Positions 35,190 to 47,068 of a DNA stretch of 64,000 bases are shown here, in pieces (within the stretch, counting starts at the first letter, position 1; the number at the start of each line of letters is the position of its first letter). Origin of the DNA: Siphonodentalium dalli (taxonomy: Eukaryota; Mollusca; Scaphopoda; Gadilida; Siphonodentaliidae); contig CP136069.1 of NCBI GenBank assembly GCA_032622095.1, positions 121,200,126 through 121,264,125 on the forward strand, given 5' to 3'. A model generated the notes under the pieces. That model worked only from the letters and a program-made list of their open reading frames with translations. It ran no database searches and had not been told where the DNA came from. The position numbers and the translations under genes are program-made.

Positions 35190-37367
35190 CATAGACTAAA
35201 AATAGGATAGACGTCGCACTCATGGTTATCAAACTGTAACGCTATTGGACGTCGCCATTGCGTTGGCCATCAAGCGTTAAGGTAGTTCTGAAAACTAGGG
35301 GGAGATAATTTGACGTTATATTTACATCGAGTTCGCGTAGGTTGTCGAGAGATATCCGTAATAAATGTACTTTATACTAACTTTGTAACATTATGCATTT
35401 TAGGTGACATTAACCGAATGCCTAAGAATGCGATTTTGTTCAAGATAGGTTTTCCTGAAATAGAAAGTGCCCGCAAACTGTCTTGTGATATCTTGTGAAT
35501 TTTGCGTTGATGTTTATTTACTCCGATTTCTTACGTGTAGTGTGGATTTCGTTCTGTAATGTTCTCGATCAGCTAGTGCAAGTATTGGAGGGATCTGATT
35601 TATTACGTGTAGTGGGGATTTAGTTTTGTAATTTTCCTCGATCAGCTGGTGCAAATATTGGAGGGATATTGCTTCACAGAATGCAGAGTGATTTTTCTTA
35701 TAAACGTACACATATACGTTGCTGCTAATCAATATATATATATATGTCAGGTCCTCCCCATTTGAATCACTATCCCGATTCAACCGGGTCCGGGAACTTT
35801 TTAACTTTTATATATATTATGTAAAATATACTAGTAGGATAACATACTTATAGTCCATTTACATTAGAGAATTACAGTTACTGAAGCTGAATGGGACCTT
35901 GAAATGCTATTGGGAGCTAGAGGATACTTTTTCAGACTGGAGGGGACAGTCCCGGGGACACACAATGTGCATATGAACATGGGGGTTGCCTTAGTGTGGA
36001 TAAGTACAATGTGATAGAGAGACAATGTTTGTAATTTAATTAATTTAATGATGAACTTATAAATATTAATAATTTGTGGCTCTTTCCTTGATAGTCAATG
36101 AGACATCAGCTAGTTTTTTATCCAGGATTTTCGCACAAGTATAGTTCAATTCCTTCTTTATCTTGAACACATCATTGCATTGTGCATCTCATTCTGTCTC
36201 TCTGGATTATTTTCGGCTCACGCATGTTGCACACGTAACTTTCTGACCCACCAATGTTATGAAGGCGTTCCCATTATCTGCCCACTTCCTGAAATGATAT
36301 AGAATTTGAAGCATTTAATTTTAATTTATAAATAATTTACAGGTTACTGGTATAAAATATTTTATATTGGGATATTTCCCATGCAGTACAGTACCACACC
36401 ACTCACCAGTGGCTACATTGGCAACCCATGTAATATTCAATTGTTCACACCTCTTCCATCTTTGTGATAGCAGTAATAAATTATCTTACAAAAATAATAC
36501 TAGTGCTATAATATAATATTAAATAATGCTAATGATATTATATTTCAACACAGCTGACCAGTGTGTGTATAAATTATAATTAATGCCCACTCAAGTCTCA
36601 ATGTCATGTATTAACATTATGCATTATGAATGTGATTATATCATCTATTAATGATCAAAATACTACATGAAAAACATGCTATCAACAAATCGTTACAAAT
36701 GTTATCTATTACATAAAGGGGGCATGAAACAATTCAAACTATGAATAGTATGATCACTACAATTAGAATCTATGAGTAGGACATCTAAACTGCCCAATTT
36801 GTGAATTGTTTTGACTATTCATTTCTAAATTATTTATTTATTACTGTAGTACACCTGATCACACCTGGCAGTGGCATGGAAATTCTTGACATCTGACAGC
36901 TGTCATTGAAATATTTCTTCCATAAAACAAGTTTGGATCGGTACCCCATATACATGATATTCAAATTACCAATGCAACCAGGATTGGTCAGATCTATTAA
37001 ATTAATTTAATTTTGAAAGTCCTTATAACATAACTTCATCCAGGTGAAAATTACAAAAATAGAATGCAGAATGTCGTGTTGTTTACTACAAAAATTGCAT
37101 CAAACGGCATAAAAACTCACCTTTCTTACTCCCCAACGGACACCCTTTGAAACGTGAGATTCTGATAATTCATGACAGTTGGTGCATAATTAATTCAGCT
37201 GCAATAGACGCCAGATTTTCCTATTTGTATTGCGATGAGAAAGCACTGTTTTGATTAGAAGAATCAGAGTTGAACTACCTTTAGTAATGGCGGACAGAAT
37301 CTGAGTGCGTTACCGATTGGCCGATCAAATGACGTTGAGTGACGTATATATCCTTCCTTCATCTATG
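35190..37367. mobile_element. 2.2-kb DNA element inserted in the foldback right arm
   Basis: The left arm of the foldback gives the empty site, so the borders are clear: GTAATAA at 35183-35189 and 37368-37374 is the target duplication. The termini are diverged inverted repeats beginning CATAGACTAAAAATAGGATA and, on the other strand, CATAGATGAAGGAAGGATA, both followed by ACGTC. The contents are AT-rich and without recognised coding; a 73-bp tandem pair lies at 35524-35672. A 7-bp duplication, possibly a decayed 8, leaves the superfamily open. Confidence 0.75.
35524..35672 (+). repeat. 73-bp tandem pair
   Basis: GATTTCTTACGTGTAGTG (35524) and GATTTATTACGTGTAGTG (35597) start two units, both containing CTCGATCAGCT(A/G)GTGCAA and ATTGGAGGGAT. 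Confidence 0.8.
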
Positions 37368-37962
37368 GTAATAATAGCAATAACACTCATTGATTCGAAA
37401 CAGACATTGCGTTATTAGCGTCGTTTTGGCTTTGACCGGATTATACCGGCATTTGGGAAAACGTGATATCGGACAAAAATATCCGTCAAGGAATGTATAT
37501 TATGGTCCCCGTGTGTTCGCCAATGACTCTTCTAGACGATAAATGTATAAAATCGCGTCAAGGTGCCAATATTTTCCCACAGAGACAAACGAAAGGTGGT
37601 GAAATGTCCGAAAAATAGCAAATTTTCACATTTCGGCGGCCATCTTGGCCGCCATATTGGATTTTTGTGTCGGATTTTTGGCTAATTTATAAGGGTTGTA
37701 TATTACCATAACGAATCGAACGGAAAACAAGACCGCATGTGACATCATCTTTTCTATAACGGCGATCAAAGAGACCTGGTGCATATAAAAAAAATGGCCG
37801 CCATGATGGACGCCATCTTGTCTGGAGTATCTGCGGCCACTTTTTTTTCTTGTTAACAAGTGAATAAAATTAGAGGAGACCTTAAGGAAGAAAATTAGTG
37901 TGGTGAAGTTGAGTCCTTGGGGGGGGGGGGGGGGTGCAGAGGTCTACCAATATCTCCTGGAC

Positions 37963-38939
37963 TATATGCGAAAATATATAAAAAAGTTAATGTAAACAAC
38001 TGTAAAATTCCAGCACAATTGCCTGTGTCCGATATACACGGTGTTGGTGACAAATTTGGATCATTTAGGTAAGCCAATCGCCTAAACAGTTACATTGATT
38101 TCGTTGTTATGGTATACTTTGCAGACCGTTAATCTCTGTAACGATATGCTTGAGTTTTCTACCAGAACTGTTGATCACGGTGTCGGGGCAGTTTCTAAAC
38201 GAAATTAAATTACTTATTTTGATATAAACATTGTGATTTCTGACATATGATTTTGGTAAATAAAGATACAAACAGTATTTATTCCATATAATTAAAAAGG
38301 TATAGTACAAAATATGAAGTATGAATATTGGTTTATGGAGGGGGTCCGACATCAAGCACAACGCTTATGGGGGTCGTTTCCAAATACGTGTTAATAAGCC
38401 GACATTGTGAGAATGCTTACATAATATTATAGGTAATGATGTTCATGATACTTTGAGAAGATGGTGGTAATATCATAAATGTATATATATGTTACTCAGC
38501 TAGTCACAATGTTGGATGGATGGATTGATATATGAAAATGAGATGTTTTTCATATAGAGTAATAGAAAGGAATTGATTGAAAATATATTTTGTATAGCAG
38601 GAACGAAGTATAGATCGGTATAGAACAGAGTGTGAGGTGACATACCAAACGATTTATTTAAACATATTTTATTGTATATCAATTATATACATGGGGATTT
38701 GGACACTTTTTGTCAACTTAATTAGTGACACCCCTCTCCCGAAAATAAGGTGTAACCTAACATTTATACAAGATGACAGGATGAGGTTTGTGTATATTTA
38801 AGCAGGGAAGCAGATGGGAATATTTGTACAGAGTGGGGTTTATTGTGTCCAGTTTTTCCCTCACGTCATAAATTGTGTCTAAAAAGGACGGGCATTTAAA
38901 TTTTAAATTGTTTTCAATGACAGGTTGTCATAATAGAGA
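37963..38939. other. Unassigned stretch and probable LINE 3' untranslated region
   Basis: No gene is recognised in 37963-38650. The part nearest 38940 follows the end of the minus-strand LINE reading frame and may be its 3' untranslated sequence. Confidence 0.35.
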
Positions 38940-40545
38940 AAAATGTATGATTTTACCAAAAACGTTTGGTTGCAATAATGTTGGACTGTGTAATATGAAA
39001 TAGTAATATATTTCTTCTGTGATCATTTTCAGAGATTCCACCGAGAAGATGCTTAGTATTATCTATATGAAAGTTTTTAGTTTCAAGTTTGTGGTAAAAT
39101 ATTCTTCTCTGGTTGGTGAACAATGACAGTGGAAGAAGAAATGACTAGCATCCTCCTTCGGGAAACCACATTCACATTTAGGACTATCTGCTATGTGATT
39201 ATTGTGCTCTTTAAGTCGCTACAATAGTTTCGAAGTTTACAATGGTTCACACTAACCTTCCGATGACCTGTTCTATAAACTGGATAGGGGTTTGGAGCTG
39301 GGGCGATTATGTTTAGGTGTGTTTTGAAGTCGGATATATTTTCAGAATCTATGACAAACGAAGGGAGCTTATTCCACTCATGGGTTGTGTTTAGGAAGAA
39401 TGATTTCCTATAATGTGCAGTTGTCCAGTGTTACGATTATAAAAACGCGGTTGTCTAAATTTGTACCGGTTATTTGATACATGTGCTGCCCGGGTTGTTA
39501 GAAGTAGGGTGAGATATTCTGGAGTTTCTTCATTGGTTATTTTAAAAAGTGTTTGTATGTGGTGTTTGTCCTTGCGCTCCCTAAGGTTGGACCACCCCAC
39601 TTCGAGTACAACATTTGTGTTGGATACAGAGCGGGTTAACCCGGTCACTATTCTGGCGGCGTCCACATGCATACCTTCAAGTTTGTCCATCCAGTATTGC
39701 GGTGCACAGTCCCAAACTACATCTGCATAATCCATTATTGGTAAAACGTATGTTTTGTAAAAAAATTCTAACACGTTTGCACTTAAGCTGTATTTGAATC
39801 ATCTTAGTTGTGAGATGGGGGACGAAACTCCCATTATATTATTAATGTGATCGTACCAGTCTAAATTTGAATTTCGACACCATGGTGTGTATGTGACGGT
39901 TCGAATGAGATGTTTTGGTCTTGGAATACAAGTGTGGGGTTCGTTTGTTTGCCCGATAACGAGAAAGATATTGCTTTGGTTTTCGATGGATTGAAATTTA
40001 CCAACCATTTGCGCGCCCAATTTGATATTGATTCTAGGTCTTGATTTAGATCGAATTCAAGGATGGTCAGGTCATAATGTGATGCGATAATGTATGTGTC
40101 GTCTCGTCAGCATGCATCTATTTGTTGAGATAAGGTTATCTGGGAGATAGTTTATGTAGGATAAGAACGAAAAAGGTATGAGTATTTACCCTTGAGGCAC
40201 TCCAGGGACCAATTCGAACTCGGGAGTATGTATTATTCACCAAGACTCTTTGTTGTCTGTCAAAATGATAGTCCTCCAACCAATGGACAGCTGACCATAA
40301 ATTCCATACTTGTCTAATTGAAGTATCAAACCCTTATGCCATACCCTCTCGAACGCCTTTGAAATATCACAAAAATAGCACAGGTGTGCAAGTTGTTGCC
40401 GAGGCTCTGACATAGGTTATGGTACAAATCCAGAAGTTGATATGTTGTACTATATCCCTCAGTAAAGCCGGATTGGTGTCGATATAGGAGGCAGTTCTCG
40501 TCGATGAATATATTAATATTTTTAAGTACCGTTTTTTTTCGAAAA
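38940..40545 (-). pseudogene. LINE ORF2 fragment: reverse transcriptase and C-terminal Cys-rich domain
   Basis: Read on the minus strand in several frames: LLYRHQSGFTEGYSTTYQ, then FCDISKAFERVWHKGLI (RT motif A region, about 40390-40340), a degenerate VPGVPQG box, and the thumb region with VMDYADVV-like LPIMDYADVVWD and AARIVTGLTRS (39400-39770). After a frameshift come WNKLPSFVIDSENISDFK and a C-terminal CxCGxxxxDxxHFFFHC cysteine motif (about 39165). The last recognisable residues (IIATKRF) are near 38950. The endonuclease is missing, so this is a 5'-truncated, frameshifted copy. The C-terminal Cys/His motif is found in several non-LTR lineages; family not assigned. Confidence 0.8.
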
Positions 40546-40799
40546 TTTCTCTAAGGATAGGGACAAACGTTTGGATGAGTTTGATCTGCAGTATAGGAAG
40601 GAGAAATGGTGATTGTAAATGATCAGCTATTGCTTTGAATTATATACTAAATTTCTGTTCTGACGTAGAATGTTATCATCCGAGCCGACACCACTATCAT
40701 TTGGATTTAAATGAAAATGTATTAACATAAACAATAATATTTCTATCTCTCACGCGATTTTTTAAGATATGAGTCGCATTATAGATGATATGCTTTTGT

Positions 40800-41345
40800 G
40801 TGGTTCAAGTGGAAGCCCTTGTTTTTTTTGTCGAAGTATCATTTGAAATTTTTGTTCGAATAATGTATTTATGAACTCCATTGGTACCATGAGGTAGTAT
40901 ATATGTGGTGATGTTACTTATATCACATACTTCGTTCATATATGAGACTCGCTGTGCACTTTGTAATTGGCATTCAAAAATTAGATACTGTTCTGTGTCC
41001 TCTACTTCACCACAAGTACACATGGGTTGTTCGGAATCGAAGTTAGAATATGTTTTTTAATTCAGATCGCTACAGTCTAATCTGAGGTGGGCATGCATAA
41101 TTTGCGCTTCAATCATTTTAGAGTGGTATAACCATTTGGGGGTCATCTGTCGTTTGGGTTCCAGAGAATTTGAGTATGTCTCCAGAGAGTCAATGGTTAC
41201 CTTGTTTGTGTCTAGGTTGTTCCACAAAATTGCAGTTGATGGGAGAAACGATTTTTTGTAATAGTAATAGTCAAAACCAGGGACCTGAGCTTGCTAGACT
41301 GTCTAGTTACACGTCGTGATATATACCCGTAAGCGGGAGGGACTG
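40800..41345 (-). pseudogene. LINE ORF2 C-terminal fragment
   Basis: On the minus strand: YKKSFLPSTAILWNNL, then a linker with LRLDCSDLN and a stop, and MCTCGEVEDTEQYLIFEC, the same C-terminal Cys motif as the neighbouring LINE at 38940-40545. Only about the last 180 residues remain. It sits directly upstream (minus sense) of that LINE and is a separate 5'-truncated copy, since the motif occurs once in each. Confidence 0.75.
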
Positions 41346-41486
41346 TTTCTGGGATAGACAGGCGATTGAACTTTTAGTTTATGTTTTTTCCGCCGTGATT
41401 TAACGCTTTGAACCCGAGCTCCCCACAACGATCGACACCCTGACCCTGGTATTTTGATTTATAGTATGCAATGTTTAGGCGTATAC

Positions 41487-42305
41487 GGTGTTGGTTGTTT
41501 ATGTTCTAGTGGTGCCACATTTATGAAACTTTAGAAGTATGTTCCCAATGGACTACTGATTATTTTAAGATAGGGTCACATTGCCACGTGGTCACTCCCT
41601 TGTAACGGTTGCTAGGCAACTAATCGATATTGAAATTAAAATACAATTATAGCTTTATCATCGTAATTCAGCCCAAGGAAGTGGCGATTTTGAGGCAGTC
41701 AATACCCTATTGTGAAATTTGAGATATATCTGACCAGAGGAGTGAACCTAACTTGTATTTAGGGGTAGCAACGGTTGCTAAGCAAATACCCCAAATGATA
41801 GAATAACATCATTGCCCTGTGTATTCAATTGTAATAGTATTATGCCCCAATTTAGACATTCCATGGCATGCACATGGTGATGGTTATATTCAAATGGTGC
41901 CACAGGTCTGACACTTTACAGTTATGTTCCAATGGACCACGGAGTATTTTTAAGATTGGTAAACTTTGCCACACGATCACTCCCTGGTAACGGTTTCTAT
42001 GCAAATACCCGGAATTGAAAGTAATATGCAATTCCAGCTTATAGCGTCGTAATTCAGCGCTACGAAACTGCGTTTTCTATGCAGTCAGTTCCATGTTGTG
42101 AAATTTGAGATATATCTGGTCAGAAGAGTGAACCCAACTTGTATTTAACGGTATCAATGGTTGCTAAGCATATACCACAAGTGATCGAATGATACCACTT
42201 CCCTGTACATACAATGGTATTATGTCCCATTTTATACATCGCATAGGGGCATGGTGATGGTCATGCTCAAATGGTGCCACAGGTTTTAAACTTTACAGAA
42301 TTGCT
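41487..42305 (+). repeat. ~380-bp tandem repeat, 2.1 copies
   Basis: GGTGCCACA at about 41512, 41898 and 42270 begins parallel segments. Both full copies contain a GGTAACGGTT word, TGTGAAATTTGAGATATATC and AGTGAAC(C)(T/C)AACTTGTATTTA in order. By eye the copies are about 75-80% identical. Confidence 0.8.
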
Positions 42306-42891
42306 CAATAAAGCAAGATTTGACACGTGTTTGTAATGCGCAAGCGCAAGTAGATCGCACTAGAACATATTGTGACCATGCATGCAACCCCTTTCCAGAG
42401 GACTACTCTGATGCAATTTCGAAACGAGTAACTGTATAATGCAAACTCATATGCTGTGGGGATCCTTTGTGTGATTGTATCGTTTGACAAAAACCCATAC
42501 ATTTATCATTGTATCCTATGCGCATGCGCGAACAAATCGACTCAAATAAGTGACTGCACCTTCCTCGCATATGCCAGACCACTGATTATGTATACAAGAA
42601 TAATTTAAACCCATAAGAGTGATCGAAATGGTGTCTTTCTACAATCCTGCAAACCGCTCAACAATGTATAGCGTTATGCGAATTGCTTCAAATAATACAC
42701 GTTTGTTGAATTCTGCGCTATGCGCATGCGCATATTTTCCAACCCCAACTAGTCGGCAACAATCCCATACAAATGCATCCATGGCACTGCTGAAGTTCCT
42801 GGGAATCATTTACATAGATATAAGTGGATTTACCAATGGTTATAACACATATAAACATGCTATATATGTTTATGACGTCACCGAATGCTAT

Positions 42892-42959
42892 TGGCCGCTT
42901 TTGCGGCCAGTCGGGTGTATGAACGTTTTCTGGCTGGCCGCTTTTGCGGCCAGTCGGGT
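42892..42959 (+). repeat. Twin 25-bp hairpin words
   Basis: TGGCCGCTTTTGCGGCCAGT followed by CGGGT occurs exactly twice, at 42892-42916 and 42935-42959. Each contains a GGCCGC/GCGGCC stem with a TTTT loop. They lie at the 3' end of the adjacent minus-strand LINE. Confidence 0.85.
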
Positions 42960-44840
42960 TCAAAGGGTTAAGGGATTTCCAACTAGTCTCTCTAAGAAGA
43001 GATACATTACTGACAAACCTAGTCGCGCCTGTCACATTACGAGCTGAAATGCGTTTCCATGCAGTTTTCATCACTTGTTTGATATGGGGTCCCCAACTAC
43101 CTGTTTTACTCAAAATCACTTCAAGATGCTTATGTGTATCTACTTCTTCAATAGGTTGTTGGTTCATGAACAGGATTGGGCGAACAAGTTTCATACGTTT
43201 CCGAATGCATGTCAATGCTTATGTTTTAAAGCTTTAAATCGGACAAGCCACTTGTTCTAGTCTATTGAAATCATGCTGAAAATAGTCGCTCCTATGATTG
43301 GTTCGTCGATGACAAGTGCGAGTGAAGAGTCGTCGACGAAAAGCCGAATGTCACCGAGGTTTCCGTACCAGATGGTAGGTCGCTGGTGGTTTCCGGTGTC
43401 CGTCTTTCCGCCAGCAGAGGGTACTGCTGGAGCAATCTGTTGTTAGTCCACAGACAAATGCCCTCAGCCTGGTGTAGAGTCCTGCTAAGGGTATCCACAA
43501 CGTGCAATCCGTCTTAAGGCGGCGATCAAGGCAGATGGGATTAGCTCCATAATCATGCGCCAGGTCCAAATTCACTCACGCCGAATTGCTCGGGTGGCTA
43601 AGTTCTTTTCAAAACGGCCACGCAACTCACGATCGATTCGGATCCAGTCAAGAGGAAGAGCATTAAGTCGCGAAGCATTAACATGATTTACTCGCTCGAC
43701 TCCTAACCAGCGAATGAATGAGTGTCACAATCCATATTTTTCAACTATGTCATTGATAAAGACAAGAAAGAGTATAGGGATTGCTGAGGACAAGAAAGAG
43801 TATAGGGCCCAGGACCGATCTTTGTGACACTCCTGCGGTTATCTTCCCCATGCAGATTGGCCAGATGTTAAAACACGTTGCTGGCGGTCATGTAGAAAAG
43901 AACTGAACCAGTGGAGTAAGTTATTGCGGATTCCTATAGCATGCAGTTTGAAGAGTACGCCTAATTCATGTCAAACTTTGTTGAAAGCGTTGCTTATGTC
44001 GAAACATAATAACCCTATATCGCGCCCTGTTCTCATGATCTACTAATATTGTCATATATGTCACATAATTGATACGATGTTGAATCGGCCGGCAGAACCC
44101 TGACTGATGTTTGGTTGAAATGTTGTTCGATTGGAGGTGACTCAGGTGAGTCATAAAGTGTTTAGTAATACATTTTTCAAACAACTTATTGAGGCAGCTT
44201 AGTAGTGAGATTGGGCGATCATTTTCAGGATTACTACGGTCGCCTTTCTTGTGTAACGTTTGCTCGTTTCCACTCAGGTGGAAAATATGCTTCGCGCAAA
44301 AAAAACGGTTAAAAAACTGTGAGTGGGGCCTGCTGAGACTTGGGCAGTTTATCAGTAGGCGCGGGCTAATATGATCGGAGCTAGAAGTCTTATCGGGCTG
44401 AATTTCTGTTGGTGTCTTAAAGACTTCTAACTCGGAAATTTCAATATTTTACAATATAGTAAGATTAGGGTCATCTTCGATTATGGATGGGATTTTACTG
44501 GGTCTATCTAAGGAGGCAATATGACAGAAGGTTTAAGCACTGTGGATTTTTTGTCATCTGACAAAACAACATTACCCTGCCAAATCAAGGGCGATTCACT
44601 ATCACTCCTGCTTGATGGGGGCGATTAAGTGGTTCCCACCACTTGCAGTCCGTTGTATTAGGATCTATCAAAATTTCCGAAATTAGCCATGAGATGTCGA
44701 GAGAATTTTTAATTTCGCTTTCCGAGATAATTTTTCTGCACATTGCAAAATCTGTAGTTGACATAAGCTTACAACACGCCTTACGACGAGATGTGCAAAT
44801 AACCAGCCTTTTGTGAAAGTCGATTATTAATCTTTAAAAT
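42960..44840 (-). pseudogene. LINE ORF2 fragment: RT with internal insertion and deletion
   Basis: Minus-strand reading, several frames: DDKKSTVLNTFCHIASLD (linker before RT, about 44560), a K-S-x-D-H pre-RT box, NDRPISLLSCLNKLFEK (about 44240), HQSGF, RSVLGPILFLV (about 43800), INDIVEKYGL (about 43750), then a block of about 390 bp unlike RT, then RLFVDDSSLALV (the YxDD-type box, about 43320), EVDTHKHLEVILSKTGSW and, after a missing stretch of about 60 residues, TGATRFVSNVSLLRETSW. Stops and frameshifts throughout; not functional. Confidence 0.75.
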
Positions 44841-44919
44841 CTTTCGCAAATTGTCTCATGCATGTAGAATCTATATCAATATTAGTATGTTGTAAAATAT
44901 GTACTAAACGTAGCTTCAT

Positions 44920-45852
44920 GCCGTCATATTCGCAGATGACACAAAAGTTATCGGAAATCCCCACCACAACAATGTGCAGACGGACATAAACGCAGTTTGC
45001 AAATGGTCCTTAGACTGACAACTTTGATACAACTCAGAAAAAATCCATGTCATACACTTCGGACATAACAACCCAAAAATAGAGTCCTTCATGACAGACA
45101 CGCCATTGAATCCACCAATCATAGTAAGCACGTGCGAAAAAGACCTAGGAGTGAATGTTGACGATACACTTAAATTTGATATCCACATAAATCAAATATG
45201 CAACCGAGCGTATAAGACCCTTGGTATTATACGGAGAACATTTACAACACTCGACCCAGAAACATTTCGGGCAATCTATATCAGCATGATTCGACCAATA
45301 ATAGAGTACTGCAATAAGGCATGGGATCCACACCTGCAATACCAATGCATTGCACTAGAACAAGTGCAACGGAGAGCAACTAAAATGGTTCCCCAATTCA
45401 GAAAACTAGAGTATCGAGAGAGACTAATTAAACTCAACTTGGTGTCAGTTAAATATCGAAGATTCAGGGGAGATTTAATTGAGACATATAAGATGTTAAA
45501 TGGACATTACAAGTTGGATACCAGTTGCCTTTTTCAAATGTCTCCATACACAACAACAAGAGCAAATAGCAGGAAATTATATAGACAAAAGTTCAACAAG
45601 AATGTTGGAAAATTCTTCTTCACGCAGCGTGTGGTTTCGTCTTGGAATAGTCTGCCAGACCATATCGTTCAACTAAAATCTCTGGATGAATTTAAGACTA
45701 ACATAGACGCTTACTTCTATCACTTGAAGTATGATTACGAATACGTCAAATGATATACTCACACTAATATGCATATTATGCAAATCCATTAATTTATTCA
45801 ATTGTACCGGAACTAAAAGTCAAATAACTTGTTTCGATGATGATGATGATGG
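44920..45852 (+). pseudogene. LINE ORF2 C-terminal half (L2/CR1-like), 5'-truncated
   Basis: It begins close to the polymerase box FADDTKVIG (44929). Two TGA stops (about 45017 and 45026) precede the open part 45091-45753, 220 residues: KDLGVNVDDTLKF, LGIIRRTF, RPIIEYCNKAWDPHL, QRRATKMVPQ, YRRFRGDLIETYKML and FFFTQRVVSSWNSLPD. These are the thumb and C-terminal landmarks of L2/CR1/Jockey-group LINEs. The 3' end shows a GATGATGATGAT repeat (45837-45851), a tail style of L2/CR1-type elements. It is the least decayed LINE piece in the window. It starts within 100 bp of the 5' side of the oppositely oriented LINE at 42960-44840. Confidence 0.85.
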
Positions 45853-47068
45853 TGTCAAATCGGATGGGTTATCTTTACTTGTTTGTGGTAACGTATTTTT
45901 TTTATCTCACAACGAGGTGACACATGTAACCAATTCTATATGAACTGCTTATTGACTCTGACAAGTAAAGTGGACATAACCGGAAATAATAAATGGACGC
46001 CTAAACGATCAAATGGAAGTGATCGGAAGCGTAAGTGAATGTGTCTCATGGCAGCGTCATGGTCATATCCGATGAATTTTAGGTCACCATTTACACAAAT
46101 GTGTTGAGCACACCGGTTTCAATGCTGTCAAGCTGCAAACACGCCAATCTGTCTAACTAAATAGCATGATGTGCACATAAATGCAAAATTTAGAACTATA
46201 CACCATATGCGTGTTGTGCGCTTATAAAATATATCAGGTAATATGACGAATTTATAGGTTAGTAAAGAACAATGTACACATATTGAGACTCACTGTGGTT
46301 AGTCACAAACTGATACAAAGTAAGACGCTAGTCATAAGGAATAACACCAACTTAATCAACATGAATATAAGTGAATATACAAGTTTTATGTCAGCTTATT
46401 TTAGTGCGATTTGAGCTGGCAATATGGCATTATGATACCACATTGTTTTAGATCCGAAACGGTGATGAAATAAATACATAGAACATTCATTATCGTGCAG
46501 AATATCGATGCCCAATTTTCATCTGGGCTCGTTTCTATCCAAACTTGATATAATGTACACTAGAAAATTATTTAATATTTTATTTAAGTTTATTTTCTAA
46601 TGTTTTTCTTTTAGATTGAACTCATTTCTCAATTGAACAAAACCATTTTTTAAATCAAAATTTAAAAAACACTAACGCAGATATAACATCCGCAGGGGTA
46701 CCCCGATTAACCACACCAAATTTGGTTAAAATGATTCATTGGTCTGGGAGAACAATTAGATACAAAGACAGATAATGAAATCAACCGCGTGTTCACACTA
46801 AATAAAATGGTGGCAGATTTGTGAGGGAGCTGGGTTGCAAGGGGCAGATTTTGTCATTTTGCCAATATATAGGGGCACGTGTCAACTTCAATACACCTCC
46901 CGACAGGTGGGCGAAAATTCAGGCGCCATAAATGGGGGCAGATTATATAAACGTGACCGGTGTTAACCAATAGAAGATCTGCACATTTTAAGTATGCTTG
47001 AAAAAATAGCGGATGATAAATTAATCGACTCATTCATTTGTAAGACATGGATCATTTGTGCATTTTTA
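45853..47068. other. Unassigned stretch
   Basis: No gene recognised. Near 46690-46760 the phrase CAGGGGTACCCCGATT, then CCAAATTTGGTTAAAATGAT and GGTCTGGGAGAAC resembles 3' regions of RTE-like repeats, but it is too short to call. Confidence 0.35.

Larger units (their letters stand above)
30734..37962. mobile_element. Giant foldback element, arms to near the centre
   Basis: The left end GTCCAGGAGATATTGG (30734) is repeated in reverse complement ending at 37962. Both ends abut TA (30732-30733, 37963-37964). Pairing continues inward: 30820-31300 with 37380-37860, 31300-31990 with 34560-35190, 32340-32580 with 33840-34060, 32660-32900 with 33440-33780. The outer arms look nearly identical, the inner ones clearly diverged. 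Without the insertion at 35190-37367 the element is about 5.05 kb, nearly all palindrome. No transposase is recognised; the apparent ORFs are mirrored between arms. Confidence 0.8.
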
